A stretch of 15,186 nucleotides of DNA from Minisyncoccota bacterium (GTDB lineage Bacteria > Patescibacteriota > Minisyncoccia > Moranbacterales > GCA-2747515): positions 1-15,186 of the forward strand of contig CALIRC010000031.1 in NCBI GenBank assembly GCA_938044295.1, written 5' to 3'. Under the pieces are notes generated by a model, which worked only from the letters and a program-made list of their open reading frames with translations, had not been told where the DNA came from and did not search any database. Shown one piece after another: positions 15,074 to 15,186 of this stretch (position 1 is the first letter of the stretch; each line of letters starts with the position of its first letter). The translations under genes and the position numbers were made by a program.

Positions 15074-15186
15074 GGACTTACGCACTTGGTGCACTTTGTC
15101 GTTAAAATCTCCGTTTTTCCTTCACCATAGGTAGACTATGTCTCATGAAAAGCCTCGATTTTGCCTAAAATTACACTCAAGTGCGT
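15074..15186. repeat. MITE-like repeat, copy B (cut by window end)
   Basis: This is the second copy of the element at 7623-7739, in the same orientation. Its ends are perfect 9-bp inverted repeats, ACGCACTTG (15080-15088) and CAAGTGCGT (15178-15186). By comparison with copy A the element should extend a few bases beyond the window. Both internal hairpins are kept: CATAG/CTATG around GTAGA (15126-15140) and ATTTT-GCCT-AAAAT (15158-15171). It lies about 130 bp upstream of the secA start codon. Confidence 0.75.

Noticed and set aside
15074..15186. CRISPR repeat interpretation of the repeated segment
   Set aside because: There are only two copies 7.4 kb apart, about 113 bp long and with inverted ends; no regular repeat-spacer pattern or cas gene is seen.

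Overview
This is a compact, AT-rich bacterial chromosome segment. Every gene that can be supported lies on the minus strand, so genes are described here from right to left. The content is housekeeping: protein export (secA, secD, secF), aromatic aminoacyl-tRNA synthetases (tyrS, pheS, pheT), an HtrA-type protease and a DnaQ-type exonuclease, plus a few small accessory genes. TGA works as an ordinary stop (tyrS, htrA and the NUDIX gene end with it), so lineages that read UGA as glycine are unlikely. Small single-domain proteins, tight packing, an elongated SecA segment before its DITYGT motif, and near absence of Shine-Dalgarno sequences suggest a Patescibacteria/CPR-type organism. That assignment is inference, not proof.

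Layout from right to left: (1) 14944-15186, the secA leader, with an extended inverted repeat, a TATAAT promoter and a ~113-bp repeat (copy B) cut by the window end. (2) 11430-14943, secA, an Ap4A-hydrolase-like NUDIX gene and a GIY-YIG nuclease-like gene, packed as one unit. (3) 8346-11366, secD, secF and a methionine-rich small protein, starting from its own promoter. SecD carries an inserted segment that resembles a parvulin (PpiC) prolyl isomerase domain. (4) 7821-8216, a small acidic lipoprotein with its own promoter and a rho-independent terminator. (5) 7435-7820, a gene-free stretch holding repeat copy A. (6) 2122-7434, tyrS, a prephenate-dehydratase-like gene (ATGA overlap with tyrS), pheS and pheT. 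(7) 704-1954, htrA. (8) 1-492, the 5' part of a DnaQ-type exonuclease gene that runs off the left edge.

Two themes link the genes. SecA drives preproteins through the channel, SecD/SecF pull on them from the outside, and the lipoprotein and the membrane-anchored HtrA protease are themselves probable export clients or quality-control partners. TyrRS and PheRS charge tRNAs with aromatic amino acids, and the gene between them belongs to a fold that binds aromatic-pathway compounds but has lost several residues needed for prephenate dehydratase catalysis.

The items most worth a second look are the MITE-like repeat with terminal inverted repeats and two internal hairpins placed upstream of both secA and tyrS, the parvulin-like insertion in SecD, and the degenerate prephenate-dehydratase-like gene in the aromatic synthetase cluster.
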